Source of the DNA: Isoetes taiwanensis
Lineage: Eukaryota; Streptophyta; Lycopodiopsida; Isoetales; Isoetaceae
Length of the DNA stretch: 64,000 nucleotides
NCBI GenBank assembly: GCA_021234155.1
Contig: JAJEKV010000064.1
Span: forward strand, 5,456,001 to 5,520,000
Direction of reading: 5' to 3'
The notes below the pieces were generated by a model. That model was not told the origin of the DNA and searched no databases. It was given only the letters and a program-made list of their open reading frames with translations. Positions 11,401 through 23,955 of this stretch are shown here, one piece after another. Both the position numbers and the translations under genes were made by a program. The first letter of the stretch is position 1, and each line of letters starts with the position of its first letter.

Positions 11401-12185
11401 ATGAAAACAGCTTGAAAAGTTATAGAATTTAAAAAAGTAACTTGGTAATTCGTTGATGAAAACAGCTTGAAAAGTTATAGAATTTAAAAAAGTAACTTGG
11501 TAATTCGAATCTTAGCCTAGGATCTAGCTAGATTAGTCTAGTTTTTCAATCTCTTTGAACCTCATCTTAAAAGGATTCCCGCAGTGGCGAATTGAACCTC
11601 CCACCCACGTGGTTGAACCCCCAAACCCCCGTACAACCAATCGAGGGCGGGCATCGTTTACGTTTGAATTATAATTCTTAATTAGATTTAAGCTTTAATA
11701 ATGTTAGATAATATTAATGGCTAAGCCTTAGATTTAGAACCAAGGCCCTTAAGCTAGATAGAGACAAAGATCTCGATAGACACCAGGACTCTGGACGACA
11801 TGATGCGCACTAAAAAACGCATCACTCGACTTTCTCGACAAGGCTAAAACAGCCGAGGCCAAGGAGGCCGAAGGAAACAAGAAGAGGAGAGGACGAACGA
11901 GAGCGGAGGCCAAGGCTCAAAAAGCGGCAGAGCGTAAGCCGGTCCAACATTTTGAAGACTCAACACTGCTACTGCTCATGCTGGCGAGTAACCCTCATGA
12001 GGGAAGGCATGTAATTAGCTAGTTTAATTAAGGGAGATCCCCAGTAGATATGTTGTAAATAATCAATAATTTTGTTAATACATGATAATTTTGAGTAGTT
12101 TATGTGTCAAATCTTGCTTAATTAGGACGAGTTAGCAAGTAGTAGTTTTTATTTTAGTAAAATAGGATACTCTCAGACCAAAAAG
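11401..12185. other. LTR-element interior, non-coding
   Basis: A direct duplication of about 55 bases (core tgatgaaaacagcttgaaaagttatagaa) lies at 11399-11508. The rest has no supported coding frame. Confidence 0.5.
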
Positions 12186-12472
12186 TGTGATGTCTCACAG
12201 CTCGCGCCTTGTCAAGAAAATAAAGTTTAGTTTTTGAACGAGGCGCAACCTGTGAGACCTTCATACTTAGACCATGTCCAAACTAGACCAAAACACCTCC
12301 AAATTGACCAAGTAAGGGGTCCATTCTGCCTAACTCGATGAGACTAGCATGATTTGACCCTTAGATCACCCAAATTGGACACGTTTAACCCAATTTACAG
12401 CCAATGTCTCACAGCTCGCGCCTGGTCAAAGAACTAAACTTTAGTTTTTGAGCAGGGCGCAACCTGTGAGAC
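12186..12472 (+). repeat. Two dispersed copies of the array hairpin
   Basis: At 12189-12262 and 12406-12473 the same left arm (tgtctcacagctcgcgcc) and right arm (ggcgcaacctgtgagacc) recur, each around a loop containing taaa(g/c)tttagttttt. The loop and flanks differ from the array copies while the pairing arms are kept. Confidence 0.75.
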
Positions 12473-15400
12473 CTCCAAACTTTGAACCTCCATAACTTGA
12501 GCTACAGAGCTCCAAATCGTCTGAAAATTGTTGCAATAGGACCATTAGATAGCCTAGAATCCATTTATGACCTCAAATTAGGCTAGAAATGTCAAACCCT
12601 AGCTCAAATTAACCAAAATTGCCCAAACCCTTGAATTGTTCTTCCAAACTGTAGTTTGTTTGTAGATAGAAGCCTACCCCATTAGTAGCTCGCAAGTATT
12701 GCTCTCGGCTCGAAGCTGATACCTTACTCCTAGATAGAAGTGCCCAAGAACACCCCTTTGTTATAGTCATCTAGACCTCAAAGATAGCAACCCAAGTCCA
12801 ACTCAGGTTGCAGACATCACCTCTGCTCATGCCAAAGGCATAAACCTTGACCTAATTCTGTGTCCTTCTAATAGAGTTTGACTTATATAGCCGCCACATT
12901 GACACTCCCTATTGCCAGGGTACCTAGAAAGGAGCTAGAGTCTAGAACTGCCCAAGCCGCTCCATGTGTAGAGATTGGACTCCCCCCAAACCAACTTTGT
13001 TAGGACCTTAGGGTATGCCTCAAACATCATGGAGGTTTTGCAAAACAACCCTCATTTCATGCCATACCACACGTCCTAATATCCATAGACTTGTAGATTA
13101 TAGATATGTCTCCAAATCTTGCCGCCGAGCCACCTTGCTTGCTTATAGAGCCCGTATCGTTGTAGGAGAGCCCTTCAAGTAGACCTTAGACTCTAGGAAA
13201 TACGAAGTTGCTTTGCAGGCACGGGCCGAGCCACGTAAGAGCTTGAGGCGCAACTCCTTGAAGACATCAAGGTCCCAACGATGTACGCATGCATAAGGAG
13301 AGGAGACCGAAAAAGGCGCACCCAAGAGAGGGAAGCACAACGACAAACACCTCAACCGACAAACGAGTAGAACAGACACCACCGGCCTATCATCAATCTT
13401 CATCAAATGGGAAGAATAATTGGTAACCAACGGCATCAAGAATTTTCTAGGTGTCAACCTCCCGGCTACCACGACGAGGTCACATCGGAAGAGGATCTCG
13501 ACGCCACCAACTCGACGCCCACGAAGTTTCAAATGGAAGAATGCAAGGCAGCAAAATACAAAAGCGTGAACACGTTAGACATCGATGCCGCGTTAGCATC
13601 ACGAGCTAGGGTCAGAAGGCATAATCTTCCGCCGAGGGAGAAGTCATGGCAACACAGAGCGTATAAAAACCGGAGGGAAGACAACCACGACATTGCAGCC
13701 CAAAGAGCTCAAGCGAATGTCATGCAACGCCAACGAAAAGGAGTAACCAAGCTAGGCAACCACAAAGCACCTAGTAAGGCTGACCAAGATGAGCTTCTAG
13801 CTCCCTTTGCACCAGCAGGAGACCACGAGGGAGGAGACGATATCGGGAACATCTCCAACTTGAAGGCCTATATCAGCATTAGGGGCAAGATCAAGGAGGA
13901 GAATATTCGTCTTGAACAAAGAATTCGGGACCCGTAAACACCTAGAAACCAAAGGAAGGACGACCTTACTACGCCAGCCAAGGAGTGCGAGATTCGAATG
14001 GATAGGACCCAAAGGACCGGAGGAGACGACCTAGCCAGCAGATACAAATCATGCAAAGGCAACCGTAAGGAGCCATGGTAGGGACAATAGAAATGACCAC
14101 ACTTCCGTACATGTGAGAGAGGCACCTCCTAATGAAGCAAAGCCCAAGCAACAGAGTCGACTCGTAAATTCAACTCCGGAGGAATGCCAATGCCCGCCTA
14201 CGACCATGATCTCGAGAGCTTCAAGACATCCAAGAATGCCCAACCGCAACAGCCTAGGTGATCCTACTCAAGCGACCAATGGCACCAAGACATCCAAGAA
14301 CCCCGCAATGACACACCGCATGTAGGGACGCTGAGCGGTCACCGCATTCCTCACGACGAATATACATATTAAGGAGGAGCATCTTTCTCAAGGGATCACA
14401 TCGACAAACACTCTTCAAGAATCGGGCGGACGAGCTCCCGGATCAGACATGAAGCTCAACAATAGTAGCAAAGATCTCAAAGGAATCCCCGGAGTCAACC
14501 CGAACAAAGAAGATGCAAAGAAACCAAAGGGTCAAACGCGATAGGAGGAGGGGAAACCCTAAAGGAGTATAAACATTTAAGTAGATCTTCGTAGTTGTTT
14601 TGAAAAAAGTGGATGAATTAAAATCCCAATGTAAATGCGTATATGTCTATTGTATATCTCGGTGCTCACAGATACGGAGTGGAAAACATGAGTTTAGAGT
14701 CATGTTTTACTGGATTTAGCGCTTAGATCAGAAGCTCCTTCACTTCGACTACCAAAAGAGGAAGCATAGAAGCACAACTATAGCCCAAGATCAAAATGGA
14801 AGAGCAAGTACGAGGGAGAAACGACCGGGAGGCCAAGCAAACCTTCGACTCCAAACACTTCCTAGTGGCCCGGCGTAGAAGACAACTCGGCCCACCCAAT
14901 GTCGAGAATAAGAGATAATACCGGCCATGTCAAGATCATCACACCAGACGGGACATCGTCCAGACGCAACACTACATCTTGTGGCAGCAGAACACTTGAC
15001 TAACTTATGACACGAAAGGGCCTCAACAATAGAAGGAGGAACGCCTCACATCAACGAGCCAACTAAGAAGACAACATCTCGACGACCATAATTCCACCTT
15101 TGTGGTAATATAGGGGAATGCGCTTATGACACGGGGATTAGATGGAGATGCACTTACGAAAGGCACCGCGATGAGGAGATATGCCTTCAAGAACTAGGTG
15201 ATGGCTTCGCCGTACTCCTACCAAGAATTAGAAGAGAAGAAGCCGATCATATCTCCGACATGTGGCACGCCAAACGCCCAAGGTAGAAGCATTCGACACC
15301 TTAACGACAAGGATAGCAACTAAAGCACCTTCGGCAAAAAGAGAGTTCAAGATAATAGCCGCTATTCAACGACAAGAGCATATCTAAGGCGTGTACTTCT

Positions 15401-18400
15401 TCAACTCAAGGATCAAGCCGCTAGAGATATAAGGATCCATCATCCCGACAACATCGCCAAAGGAGAAGAGCCATGAAGCTTTACTTGCTAGAGAGGCCGA
15501 CATGCATAGAGAGACAAAGGTCGAACTGAAAGTCGGAGAAGTGCTAGCAACCGACTTCTTCCACGAAGCTCCCTAGAGGCAAATGAGGATCAAAACCGAC
15601 GAAAGCACAATCAAAGTCACCCGAGGGTACCTCAAGACAAGAAGACGCATAGCATGGCGGAACGTGACAATGTCCAAGCCATGTGATCGAGGGGAGCAAA
15701 CAAGGAAGATTAGAAGCTCGATGGAGAAGCATCTAGGCGAGGGCGAGCCGATGACTTGCACACGGACTTGCATGCAACTTGGTGAACCAAGGATGGACGA
15801 TTCAAAGAACAACCAAGTAGAAGAGAACAACCCGTGAGGAGTATAGCCAAAGGAATCGCAAGACACGACCTCAAGAGACGCCTCCAAATAGTTTCAAGTA
15901 TCAAAGGGAGGAACAATTACCGCCCAAAAACAGATCGTGAAGCGGGCAAACGTCGAAGCATCAACGACCACCACACACCTTTAATTAGAAAGTGATGCAA
16001 AGCGTGTTGTGCCATAGCCGACAAACATCTGAGGGCCCGGACATATCAACAAATTACCCCCTGAGTACGAAAGCCAACGTACAAATAGGAGGATATAGAT
16101 CGTCAACACCATTGCACCCGGAGGAACACCGATGACATCACCAAGGAGTAGGTGTGCAACTTGAAGGGAGGCACAAGGGAGACCTAATGGCTCTAGTGGT
16201 AATTGTAATTAGGTAAGCTATATGTTTTGCATGTATAGTTCCCTTTGTTATTCCTTCCTTCCCATAGCGCAATGCATCAAAGGAAGAGATGTCGGCAATT
16301 GCGGGGCGACAAAGAGGACTCAACGTATGAGACATCGATGGAGTCAAGAAACAATATCGGATCTGAGAGTCGCCCTTTAGCTGCCAAGACAAAGAGTTCA
16401 AGATGAAAGATCTTTTTCAACTACCCATCTTCGTGCTTTTGAAAAGCGGCATGGAAGATTCAAGTGATCAACTACACCATCAGGCCACCAAAGAATGAGA
16501 GCCTTCTAACGAACAAAGTCAACCTCTACATCAAAGAGGAGCCACCGTCAAGGAGACCAAGTATCGAAATTACTCGGAAGAACGCTACCTTGCTACTTCA
16601 AGCAGTAACGAAGTGGATGAGCTTCTAGCAAGCTCAAGGATCTAAGGCCATGGGGCCTAGTAGGTTAATGTATGGACTAACATCCATATTGGGATTAAAA
16701 GGCATTTCCGTGATATTCCGCTAAAGGATTGCCCCAATATTGAGCTAAGCGTCAAGGATTGGGAAGGAAATGCATAGGAGTAACTATAATTATACACGAT
16801 TGTTAACGCACATCCAACGTATTGAAACCACTTGGTGAGATTGATCTCCTCGCTAAGAAGGAATCATTACTAGGATAATTGTTAACCATGTATAAATCTA
16901 GTACCTCCAAGAATAATCCAACCGAAAAGAAAAGAAGTAATCTAACAAGTCCGCCAACTTGTTACGATGACATCAATTCGATTGGTAGGAATATTCCAAG
17001 AGCTAAATAACTAAGAAAGGGGAATCTCTAGAATATAAAAGAATAATACATGCAAGGTACATCTAAAATAAGAATTATAGTAATCAAATAGTCTTTTTGA
17101 GACAAAAGGAATTGTCATGATGACAAAACCTTGTGGTTTAGAATCGCTTCTAACTAAGTAAGTAACCCATAGCTATATTGAAATAAATGATAACATAATA
17201 TGTGCATCCATCTTAGATGGTTATATATGTTAGCTAAGGCTAGTAAATTAATGTGCTAAGTAAGAAGCATATAACCTCTTAAGGGAGAGAATAGATATGA
17301 TGTTGTGTACAACGCATTGAAGGGGTGCGGAGACCATTTTCTTTTTGAAGAAAGTGGGAGGGCTCAATCTTATGATTGAACGTGCTTGCATCGAATTGAT
17401 TGACCCAGAATAGAGTTCACTCCGCAAATGGCGGCTTAATAGAGCGCAAGATAGATAGATAGATAGCTCGAGGGTCTTCAACGTGCGAGACTGACGCAGT
17501 AGCTATCTACACCAATGAAGTGGAGCAAAAACTATGGGAGCAATGCAACGACCAAGTCATCTCCAAATTACTCGACGCCGGCTCAATGGGTGGATGCATT
17601 CTAGCCTAGGTAAGGCGTACGCATGCATTATAAGCTTTAATGTGTCTTATAAATAAGTTAAATATAGATCCTAATAATTGCATGGAATTACTGTACGTAT
17701 ATGTATCATACGGAAATAAGTTAAATAACAACGATAATGTGAGGTAGCATGTTAATTAATCCTTCGCAAGGATGCAATTCCTTCCAAGGATAGCCATATG
17801 ACCTTGGGGTCCTTATAAATATAGATAGAAAATAGAATTCAAATATACTTAAGTGCATCTTAGGGATATACTTCCAAGGGTAATGCAGGACCCAAGGAAG
17901 AGAATAAGAAGCACATCTAATTCTTGTGTATGATAATTAAAACCTTGTCTATGTAACAATAGGTCTAAAATCGGGGTTATTGTTCAAATAATCGCGATCT
18001 AAAAGTCGTTAAATATTGCAAAGCTTAGAGTAAATATAATTGTACCATCTAAGTAATGTATCCTGGTGTACTATGATAATGTTAATTCATAAATATTACC
18101 TTAGGGTAATTATGTTAATCACATGCATTAAAGGAGCCAAAGAAAAATCGGCTCGGGCATGTCGCTTTGTGTGTAGATTAAATGCTTGTATAGTTAAGAT
18201 TAATCTACGCATGCAACCTATGCTAGGTAGGGGTTGCATGCGTTGTTACCGATGATGAGACCACTACAGTGATCTCTAGGGCGTGGTGTAATGTCAATGT
18301 AGGCATGACCGCGTTTCCGCTTGGACGAGTGGAAGGTAGATTAGAAAGTCTACTGGTCCCACCCGCGAGTAGACGACCTCGAGAGAAAGGAGGTCATTCA

Positions 18401-18700
18401 GAATGCATTGATAGGAAAGGCACCTTTAGCCCCATATATGCTTTGATAGGAGGAAGCTATCCTTCACGCCCCACGCCGAAGGATATCCTCCACGCCGGGC
18501 AACTAGAGGTGTAGGCATGAGCGCATATAGGCATATAGGCCGCCTCCACGCCATAATGGAAGATTCACCCTCTTCCTAACGGAGATTTAGCCATGCATCC
18601 ATGTAGATAGGTGGGGTGGTCACCATATAACCAAAATTTTATTAATAATTAAAATAGTAATAACGTGGGTCGACCTGCAGGCCAAAAGAGCTCCGAGGGC
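12473..18700. other. LTR-element interior, no recognised gene
   Basis: From about 13,150 to 16,600 the plus strand is purine-rich and codes for no protein I recognise. The longest frame, 13407-13937 (176 codons, from ATG), is rich in R, K, E and Q, but its motifs are not gag-, RT- or integrase-like. It could be decayed gag or plain composition. An (ATAG)4 microsatellite is at 17451-17467. Confidence 0.45.
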
Positions 18701-18716
18701 AAGGAGGTCGAAGACG

Positions 18717-19240
18717 AAAACTTGCAAACACAAATTTAGTCATAATGTGTTGCAAGGGATGAAGAGTACCTTAGAAGTGTAAATTTTGTATGAAATTGAT
18801 AAACTTTGATAAACTTAAATGTTGTGTTAAGTAAGGTTAATAATTACCTTGCGTAGATTAAGTTATGAAGTGATAAGTTAATTGGGTAATGAAATAGTAC
18901 AAAGAATGTCTTAAACATTACCTTAGAGTAATTCTAATAATTAAGATAGTAAGTATGTAATTATAGATATTGTAAAATTAATGCAGGATTTTAAGGTGCG
19001 AGGACTTGCAACACAAATTTTGTTTGAATGTGTTGCAAGGAATGAAGAGTACCTTAAATAATAATTGTATATGAAAGTGTTAAATTGTGATAAACTAAAT
19101 GTTATAATAACGAGGACTAATAAGTACCCCGCTTAATAGAAGTTACTTAATTGACAAGTTATTTGATAATGTAATGGCGTAATAATAATTTAAAAATATT
19201 ACCTTAAGGTAATCTTAATAAATGTGTAAGTATAATAGTA
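18717..19240 (+). repeat. Degenerate tandem duplication near the 3' LTR
   Basis: Two diverged copies of about 270 bases share gcaa(ac)acaaattt, tgtgttgcaagg(g/a)atgaag, agtacctta, tgataaact and taccttA(a/g)(a/g)gtaat. A third partial match (attaccttagggtaatta) lies at 18097-18115. Confidence 0.6.
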
Positions 19241-19323
19241 GTATATCGTATGCATCGTGGTTGATTGCGGGTTAGGAAGATTCCAAGGTGGGGACCCCCG
19301 ATGTCGCTGACAAAGATCATTTC

Positions 19324-19334
19324 AAGGTGGAGAA
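19324..19334 (+). other. Polypurine tract
   Basis: AAGGTGGAGAA abuts the first base of the 3' LTR. Its position and composition fit the plus-strand primer site of plant LTR retrotransposons. One T interrupts the purines. Confidence 0.8.
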
Positions 19335-20946
19335 TGTGGCGTTCCAAACACGAAGATACGGTCTCGGGACGATAATCGTCTTGTCTTAATCGCCGCATTA
19401 CCCACCCAACCGACGCGGTAATCTGCGCCGACGTGTAGCCAGTGAGTAGCCCTAGGGGCAACTTGCTAGGTATGTGCATTTCTTATTAATGTGCACATGC
19501 ACATTTATTAAGGTGCACACATTTCCATGTGGGCACATTTAGGTGCACACATTTCCATGTAGGCACATTTGGCCACCTAGCCATTAAAGGCAAGTGGGCC
19601 CATTTCCAATTATCCCACATGCCTAAAGGGATAATTGGAAACCCTAAGCCCCAACCCTTGCCTATTTAAGTAGAAGAACCCTAACTTGCCCATTTTCGTT
19701 CCTAGGGTTTTAGAGCTCGCTTTGGCTGCTCTAGGAGTCAAAACCGCCTCCCGGACTGCCCCAGAGAATGGCACCATTAGTTTCCCTTGATTCGAAAGCA
19801 GTTCAAGGGATGGTCGAACTCGGTCCGAGGAGCAACTCTTGGATCAGGTATGTAGTCGATTTAATGGTCTAAACCGTTTTCCAGTCATTGTATCAGTAGG
19901 TTTAGCCTATTAAATCGCCTTTAGCAGCTATCTAGATCTCTAGATGAGTAGATACTAGACTCTAACTAAAGAACCTAACTCTATGATATAGATTAGATCT
20001 ATGTTCTTTAGTTCTTCTGTGATGTATATGGATGATGTATCTCTGTGAACTCCTTGTATTGGGAAGGGGGGTAGAGACTTCAAGCTTGGTAGTAGATGCT
20101 CCTAGATTAGCCTCTCTAGCACACCATAGATTCGCCTTTAGGCACAAGAGCCACACACGGTTGTGGGTGAAGGGGCCGACCGGGCTTATAAGGAGGTTCG
20201 TGTTCTGACTCTTGAACGATCCCTATGGTGTGTTAGTGCTACCGGGGATCATTGTGACTAGGTCCAATGGCTTGCCACTGCGTGTGGGCAAGGCATGGGC
20301 TCGACACTCGTGAGGTGGTGGATATGACCTTCCATTGAGTTCAAGTCGAATACGGGCAGTGGCCCTCTAGTCACCTTGAGTCAGCATGTAGATCTGAGGG
20401 AGTGATCCCTACCGCCCCATCGAACCGGGGAGATGAAACCCGTGAATAGCCCTTTTGGCTATGCATCCCATGGGCTACTGCCGAGTCCCAACACTTTTCA
20501 GCCTACTCGCAAAAGTGTGCACGGGAGGGGCGGATGGAGTGGACAACCCTATGCCATGTTCTTATGCCGCCCAAATCCATTGCCATGAATTCTGCGCCCA
20601 ATGAACTCAACGGAGACCCAAGCCGTCAGTCATCCCTTTGAGTCTGAGCCTTGGGTAGGATTCCCTATGTGATGTGCTGATCTTTGTCTATGCAGATATG
20701 TGGAGGACCATCCTTCGTGATGGTCATATGATGTTGATGTATGTACTACTGACATGTATGTTCACGCTTCCGCAGCTAGGTAGGCCCTGAGGGAGACAGG
20801 GTAAAGGACCCCTTCATTCTTCCCACTGGAACTCTTCAAGGTTGCAGTGATACGTGGAGGGCCCTATATTAGCATGGAGCTGGTATGGGGGATGAACTCC
20901 TGTTTGTATACGGTGAGTGCACCGTATATGAGTAGGGGACGTCACA
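19335..20946 (+). repeat. 3' LTR
   Basis: The LTR starts TGTGGCG and ends CGTCACA, and aligns with 8956-10562. Each LTR has one mutated base in the ancestral TGTGACG...CGTCACA inverted repeat, at opposite ends. GGCAG follows at 20947-20951. Confidence 0.92.
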
Positions 20947-20951
20947 GGCAG
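20947..20951 (+). repeat. Right target-site duplication GGCAG
   Basis: Matches the left copy at 8951-8955 exactly. Confidence 0.9.
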
Positions 20952-21139
20952 TATTAGGCTTGGATTCAATTTCCAATTAGAAAAGCATGTACTGGACAAA
21001 ATATTAGTCGAAGTTATATTCAATACAATATAATAACAAATGAAATTTGAGTTGGTTATATTCGAGAAGTTAATAATAATATTGTTTAGCAAGTTGCAAA
21101 TGATGTGTTTGTTTATGAGTGGTTTTGCTTTCTACATTG

Positions 21140-22449
21140 TTAGATTTTGTTTCTCTTTTTGAGAAACCAATACTTTTTTGTTTTGGATGGGTTGGCTAGT
21201 AAATTGTTGTAGCCCGTAGTGGTGGTTTCTTGTTGTTGGATTATTTCTTTTTCTAATTGGTTTGCTTTTTGTTTGTTGGTGGTTGTGTGAAGGAGTTGAA
21301 TCTCGAAATGATCATGGAATGGTTTGTAGGTGGCAATATCTTGGGACATCTTTTTGTTCGGCGTTGTTTGATGACGACGTAATCGTGCCTTGACGTTTGT
21401 AGTTTGGCCTATATAGGTTTTGTCGTTTTGTTTGCACCGGATCGAGTATATCGTTATTAACTTGCCTGTTCTCGAGAAAGAAACATTTCAATGATTTGAT
21501 GTTTCTAATAATTGTTTATTGTAATAGCACTTGCTTTTAATTGTTTATTTCAAATATTGTTATTGTTTTTGTTGTTGATTGTCAAAATTGTTTTCCGTTC
21601 ATGATATAAAACTCAAACTTGTCAAAAGTTTAGGAAAAATAAGAAAGTGATGATGTTTATTTACTTTTTATTGGCGGGTCCGGATAAAAATCTATATTTC
21701 CAAAGAGCTCGACCGCCAGGGTTTTGTCAATTGTGTAAGTTACTTTTTCAATCGTTAGTGGATGACTGTCTGATGAATGGGTGTGGTCGTATAGGGACAT
21801 CAGTTTTTGCATCATGGTCTGTGCCGTTTTCTTGGATAGAGATGTTAGAGCATCAATGGAGACGTTGTATCCGTAGTGTAATATGCTCGCCTGGTATGGA
21901 TTTATTGATGTGGAGGTGGTTGAGTTGCAGGCTGTCGCTAGCGCCAGTGCGCCTTGTGATTTGGTAAGGGTCGAGTAGTCAAGGTCGGCGTTTCTTTGGC
22001 GAAGTATATGCTTGAGTAGACCTGCACGAGTTATAGATCCTGGTTAGTTCAATATTACACACGTGGAAGTTAAGTTGTTTGAGTGCAAAAAACCTTCAGC
22101 AGGGGGTTCTTTGTGTTGCTCCTCGAACTTGATTTTTTCATCTTTTGCCTTGTTTCTAAATTCGTCTAGTTCCTCCTGTGTTTGCCATCCGTGAACGTAA
22201 TCTCGCGGTTCTACTCCGCATAGGTTCATGTATCTCATCGTTGAACTCGTCAAGGTCAAGGTTGTTGATTTTGACGTGGATGATTTCTTTTTTTTGGCGA
22301 CTTCTTCTTTCTTGATTTCGTCAAAAAAAACTTTCCAGACCTGCGCAAGAGGAGTTGTTATTGTCTTGAATGATTGTTGGTGTATTGGGGTTATGTTGGC
22401 TTACCTCGCTTGTTTGTGCTCGCTTCTTGTTTCTAGTTTGGTGATCCAT
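21140..22449 (-). CDS. Helitron-linked protein with C-terminal GIY-YIG nuclease domain (spliced)
   Basis: My model has four exons: 22449-22405, 22340-22094, 22039-21665 and 21465-21140. Phases agree and give 330 residues with no internal stop. The first intron (64 bp) has GAG|GTAAGC and GCGCAG|GTC sites. The second (54 bp) removes an in-frame TAA but is short and its donor is weak. The third (199 bp) has AA|GTAAAT and AACAG|GC. Residues 20-45 are lysine-rich. Residues 100-140 (RAGLLKHILRQ, then LTKSQ) faintly resemble a SAP-like helix pair. The C-terminus has IYSI (Y229), TYIG (Y240-G242), ARLRRH (R250) and QLEKEII (E294), the GIY-YIG order with its Arg and Glu. The fold is expected to nick or cut DNA. 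The gene is on the same strand as the Helitron helicase and starts 82 bases after it. It could be an accessory transposition protein or a captured gene. Confidence 0.6.
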
Positions 22450-22530
22450 GTTGATGCTGTCACCTGCATGCATATTGTTAGACAATTGAAGTTTTATAGT
22501 GTGCTGCAACTTTTTTTGTTGTTTTGATTA

Positions 22531-23955
22531 CTATATCAGTGTCTTGTTGGGTTGGAAGTCATGTATAGTGATGGGTTTGACTATTCTCAGTTGAGAACGC
22601 TTCTTGACTCTTGATAGCATGACGTAGAGAAGGCCTGGTGAGAAGGCTTTTCTCACTACAATTATAGCATTGCCATCTATTGTGCCACCTTGTGACTTGT
22701 GGGCAGTCATCGCGTAACACAAGGCCAATGGGAAGGTTTTTTTGTAATAATATTGTCCATTGTGGTACTTGTGTTCAACCTTTGTCCTCCTTAGTTCGAC
22801 GTATTGCAAGCTATCATTGACATGGCATATTATTGATTTAACTTTGCTTGTGTTTGCGTGGACGTCGATGTATGCAACTATGCCAGTTGTTCCATTTGCT
22901 AGTGACGATGAAATGTCAATGTTTGATGTTATCATCACCTTGCAACCCACTGCAATGCAAGGTAGTTCTTGGAATGTTGGTTCTGCAAGCCATGCTTCCA
23001 ACCCATTGATTCCTGTTGCATTTGTTTCTATCTCAACTGGAATGATTTGAATTGGTTGAAATAATTTGTGCATGGTGTAGTTGTTGAAGAAGTTGACATC
23101 TTCATGGTGGGTACATAGGACAATGGTGTTTTGGTCGATGCATGTTAGAGCAGCATTTTGTTCAACAATTGTGTCTTTTAGGGTGTCGAGGAGTTCTTTC
23201 TCGGTTGGATGTCTGAATCTTATGATGTTTAAAAATTCAGAATATTCGATGTCATTTGAGTGCCGTATTGATGTTTGGAGATGGTATTTCTTTGCTTGTT
23301 GGAAGTGTAAGGAGTTTGACAATGGGCAAGTAGCACAAGTAGAATTCTTTTGTTTTTTATGACGACAAATTGGTGGCAATTGGGCGTGGTCTCCAACTAG
23401 TATGATGCACCTGGTAGCAATTATTTCTTGTATGGGGGTGCGTGTAACCTCAGAGACTTGTCGAAGTATCATGTTTAATGTAATGGTGGTTAGCATGGAC
23501 ATTTCATCAACTATTAGTGCATCAAAAGTGTTTATTTGTTGGTATCTTATGTCTGTTCTTTGTATGGTGTGGGGCCACTGGTTCCTTGTGGGGATTGCGA
23601 ATTGATGATGTACTGTCACTGCCTGTCTTGATATTCTGCAGGCTGCTATGCCAGTAGTTGCAGTGACAATGGGTCGTTTCCCTATTTGAATGTAGTGTCG
23701 TAGCAAGTGTTTGATCAAAAATGTTTTGCCTGAGCCTGGTGCTCCTGATAGAACGTGGATGCCTGTAGGAACATTGCATAATACTGAGAACACGATTTCT
23801 TGTTCGGATGTTAATGTGCTGTTATGTATCTCTGAGAAGTTGTCTTTGAAGTAAGTTTGAGGTAAGTTGTCTTGTTCTTCTATGTTGGGTGACGTCGTTG
23901 TGTGGTCTAGCAATGGATTTAGCCTTTGCAAGATGCCATTCAAAATCTGTGTTTG
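22531..23955 (-). CDS. Helitron helicase part (PIF1 family), downstream of an in-frame TAG
   Basis: This is the C-terminal half of the Helitron Rep-helicase, which unwinds DNA during rolling-circle transposition. About 474 residues follow the stop and end at TAG 22531-22533. Visible motifs are Walker A GAPGSGKT, TATTGIAA, Walker B DEMSM, GDHAQLPP, TSIRH, MTAHKSQGGT and VMLSRVKK, which together cover SF1B motifs I to VI. Nothing in the helicase core looks broken. The frame is the same as the upstream Rep part and there is no ATG near its beginning. It is therefore best seen as the second half of one protein rather than a separate gene, reached by readthrough or, in an intact relative, by a sense codon. 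PIF1 is the family, not a claim that this is the host PIF1 gene. Confidence 0.9.
   Translation of the reverse strand, partial: QTQILNGILQRLNPLLDHTTTSPNIEEQDNLPQTYFKDNFSEIHNSTLTSEQEIVFSVLCNVPTGIHVLSGAPGSGKTFLIKHLLRHYIQIGKRPIVTATTGIAACRISRQAVTVHHQFAIPTRNQWPHTIQRTDIRYQQINTFDALIVDEMSMLTTITLNMILRQVSEVTRTPIQEIIATRCIILVGDHAQLPPICRHKKQKNSTCATCPLSNSLHFQQAKKYHLQTSIRHSNDIEYSEFLNIIRFRHPTEKELLDTLKDTIVEQNAALTCIDQNTIVLCTHHEDVNFFNNYTMHKLFQPIQIIPVEIETNATGINGLEAWLAEPTFQELPCIAVGCKVMITSNIDISSSLANGTTGIVAYIDVHANTSKVKSIICHVNDSLQYVELRRTKVEHKYHNGQYYYKKTFPLALCYAMTAHKSQGGTIDGNAIIVVRKAFSPGLLYVMLSRVKKRSQLRIVKPITIHDFQPNKTLI

Larger units (their letters stand above)
8956..20946 (+). mobile_element. Complete 12 kb LTR retrotransposon without gag-pol (LARD-like)
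   Basis: Two LTRs of 1607 and 1612 bases, each with TGTGRCG...CGYCACA ends, flank an interior of 8772 bases. The element has a perfect 5-bp target duplication, a PBS right after the 5' LTR and a purine-rich tract right before the 3' LTR. All the cis signals needed for reverse transcription are therefore visible. I found no RT, integrase or protease motif in either strand of the interior, and the longest frame is 176 codons (13407-13937). This fits a large retrotransposon derivative mobilised by proteins of another element. The direction is set by the PBS and PPT. The two LTRs differ by many small indels, so the insertion is not very recent. Confidence 0.9.

Noticed and set aside
21647..21967. 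Plus-strand 106-codon frame
   Set aside because: It is antisense to exon 3 of the GIY-YIG gene and has no motif of its own.
22044..22259. Separate 71-codon minus-strand gene
   Set aside because: It opens at TTG rather than ATG and is better explained as exon 2 of the GIY-YIG gene.
22531..23943. Independent PIF1 helicase gene
   Set aside because: It opens at TTG, has no ATG near its start, and is in frame with the Rep part across a single TAG.
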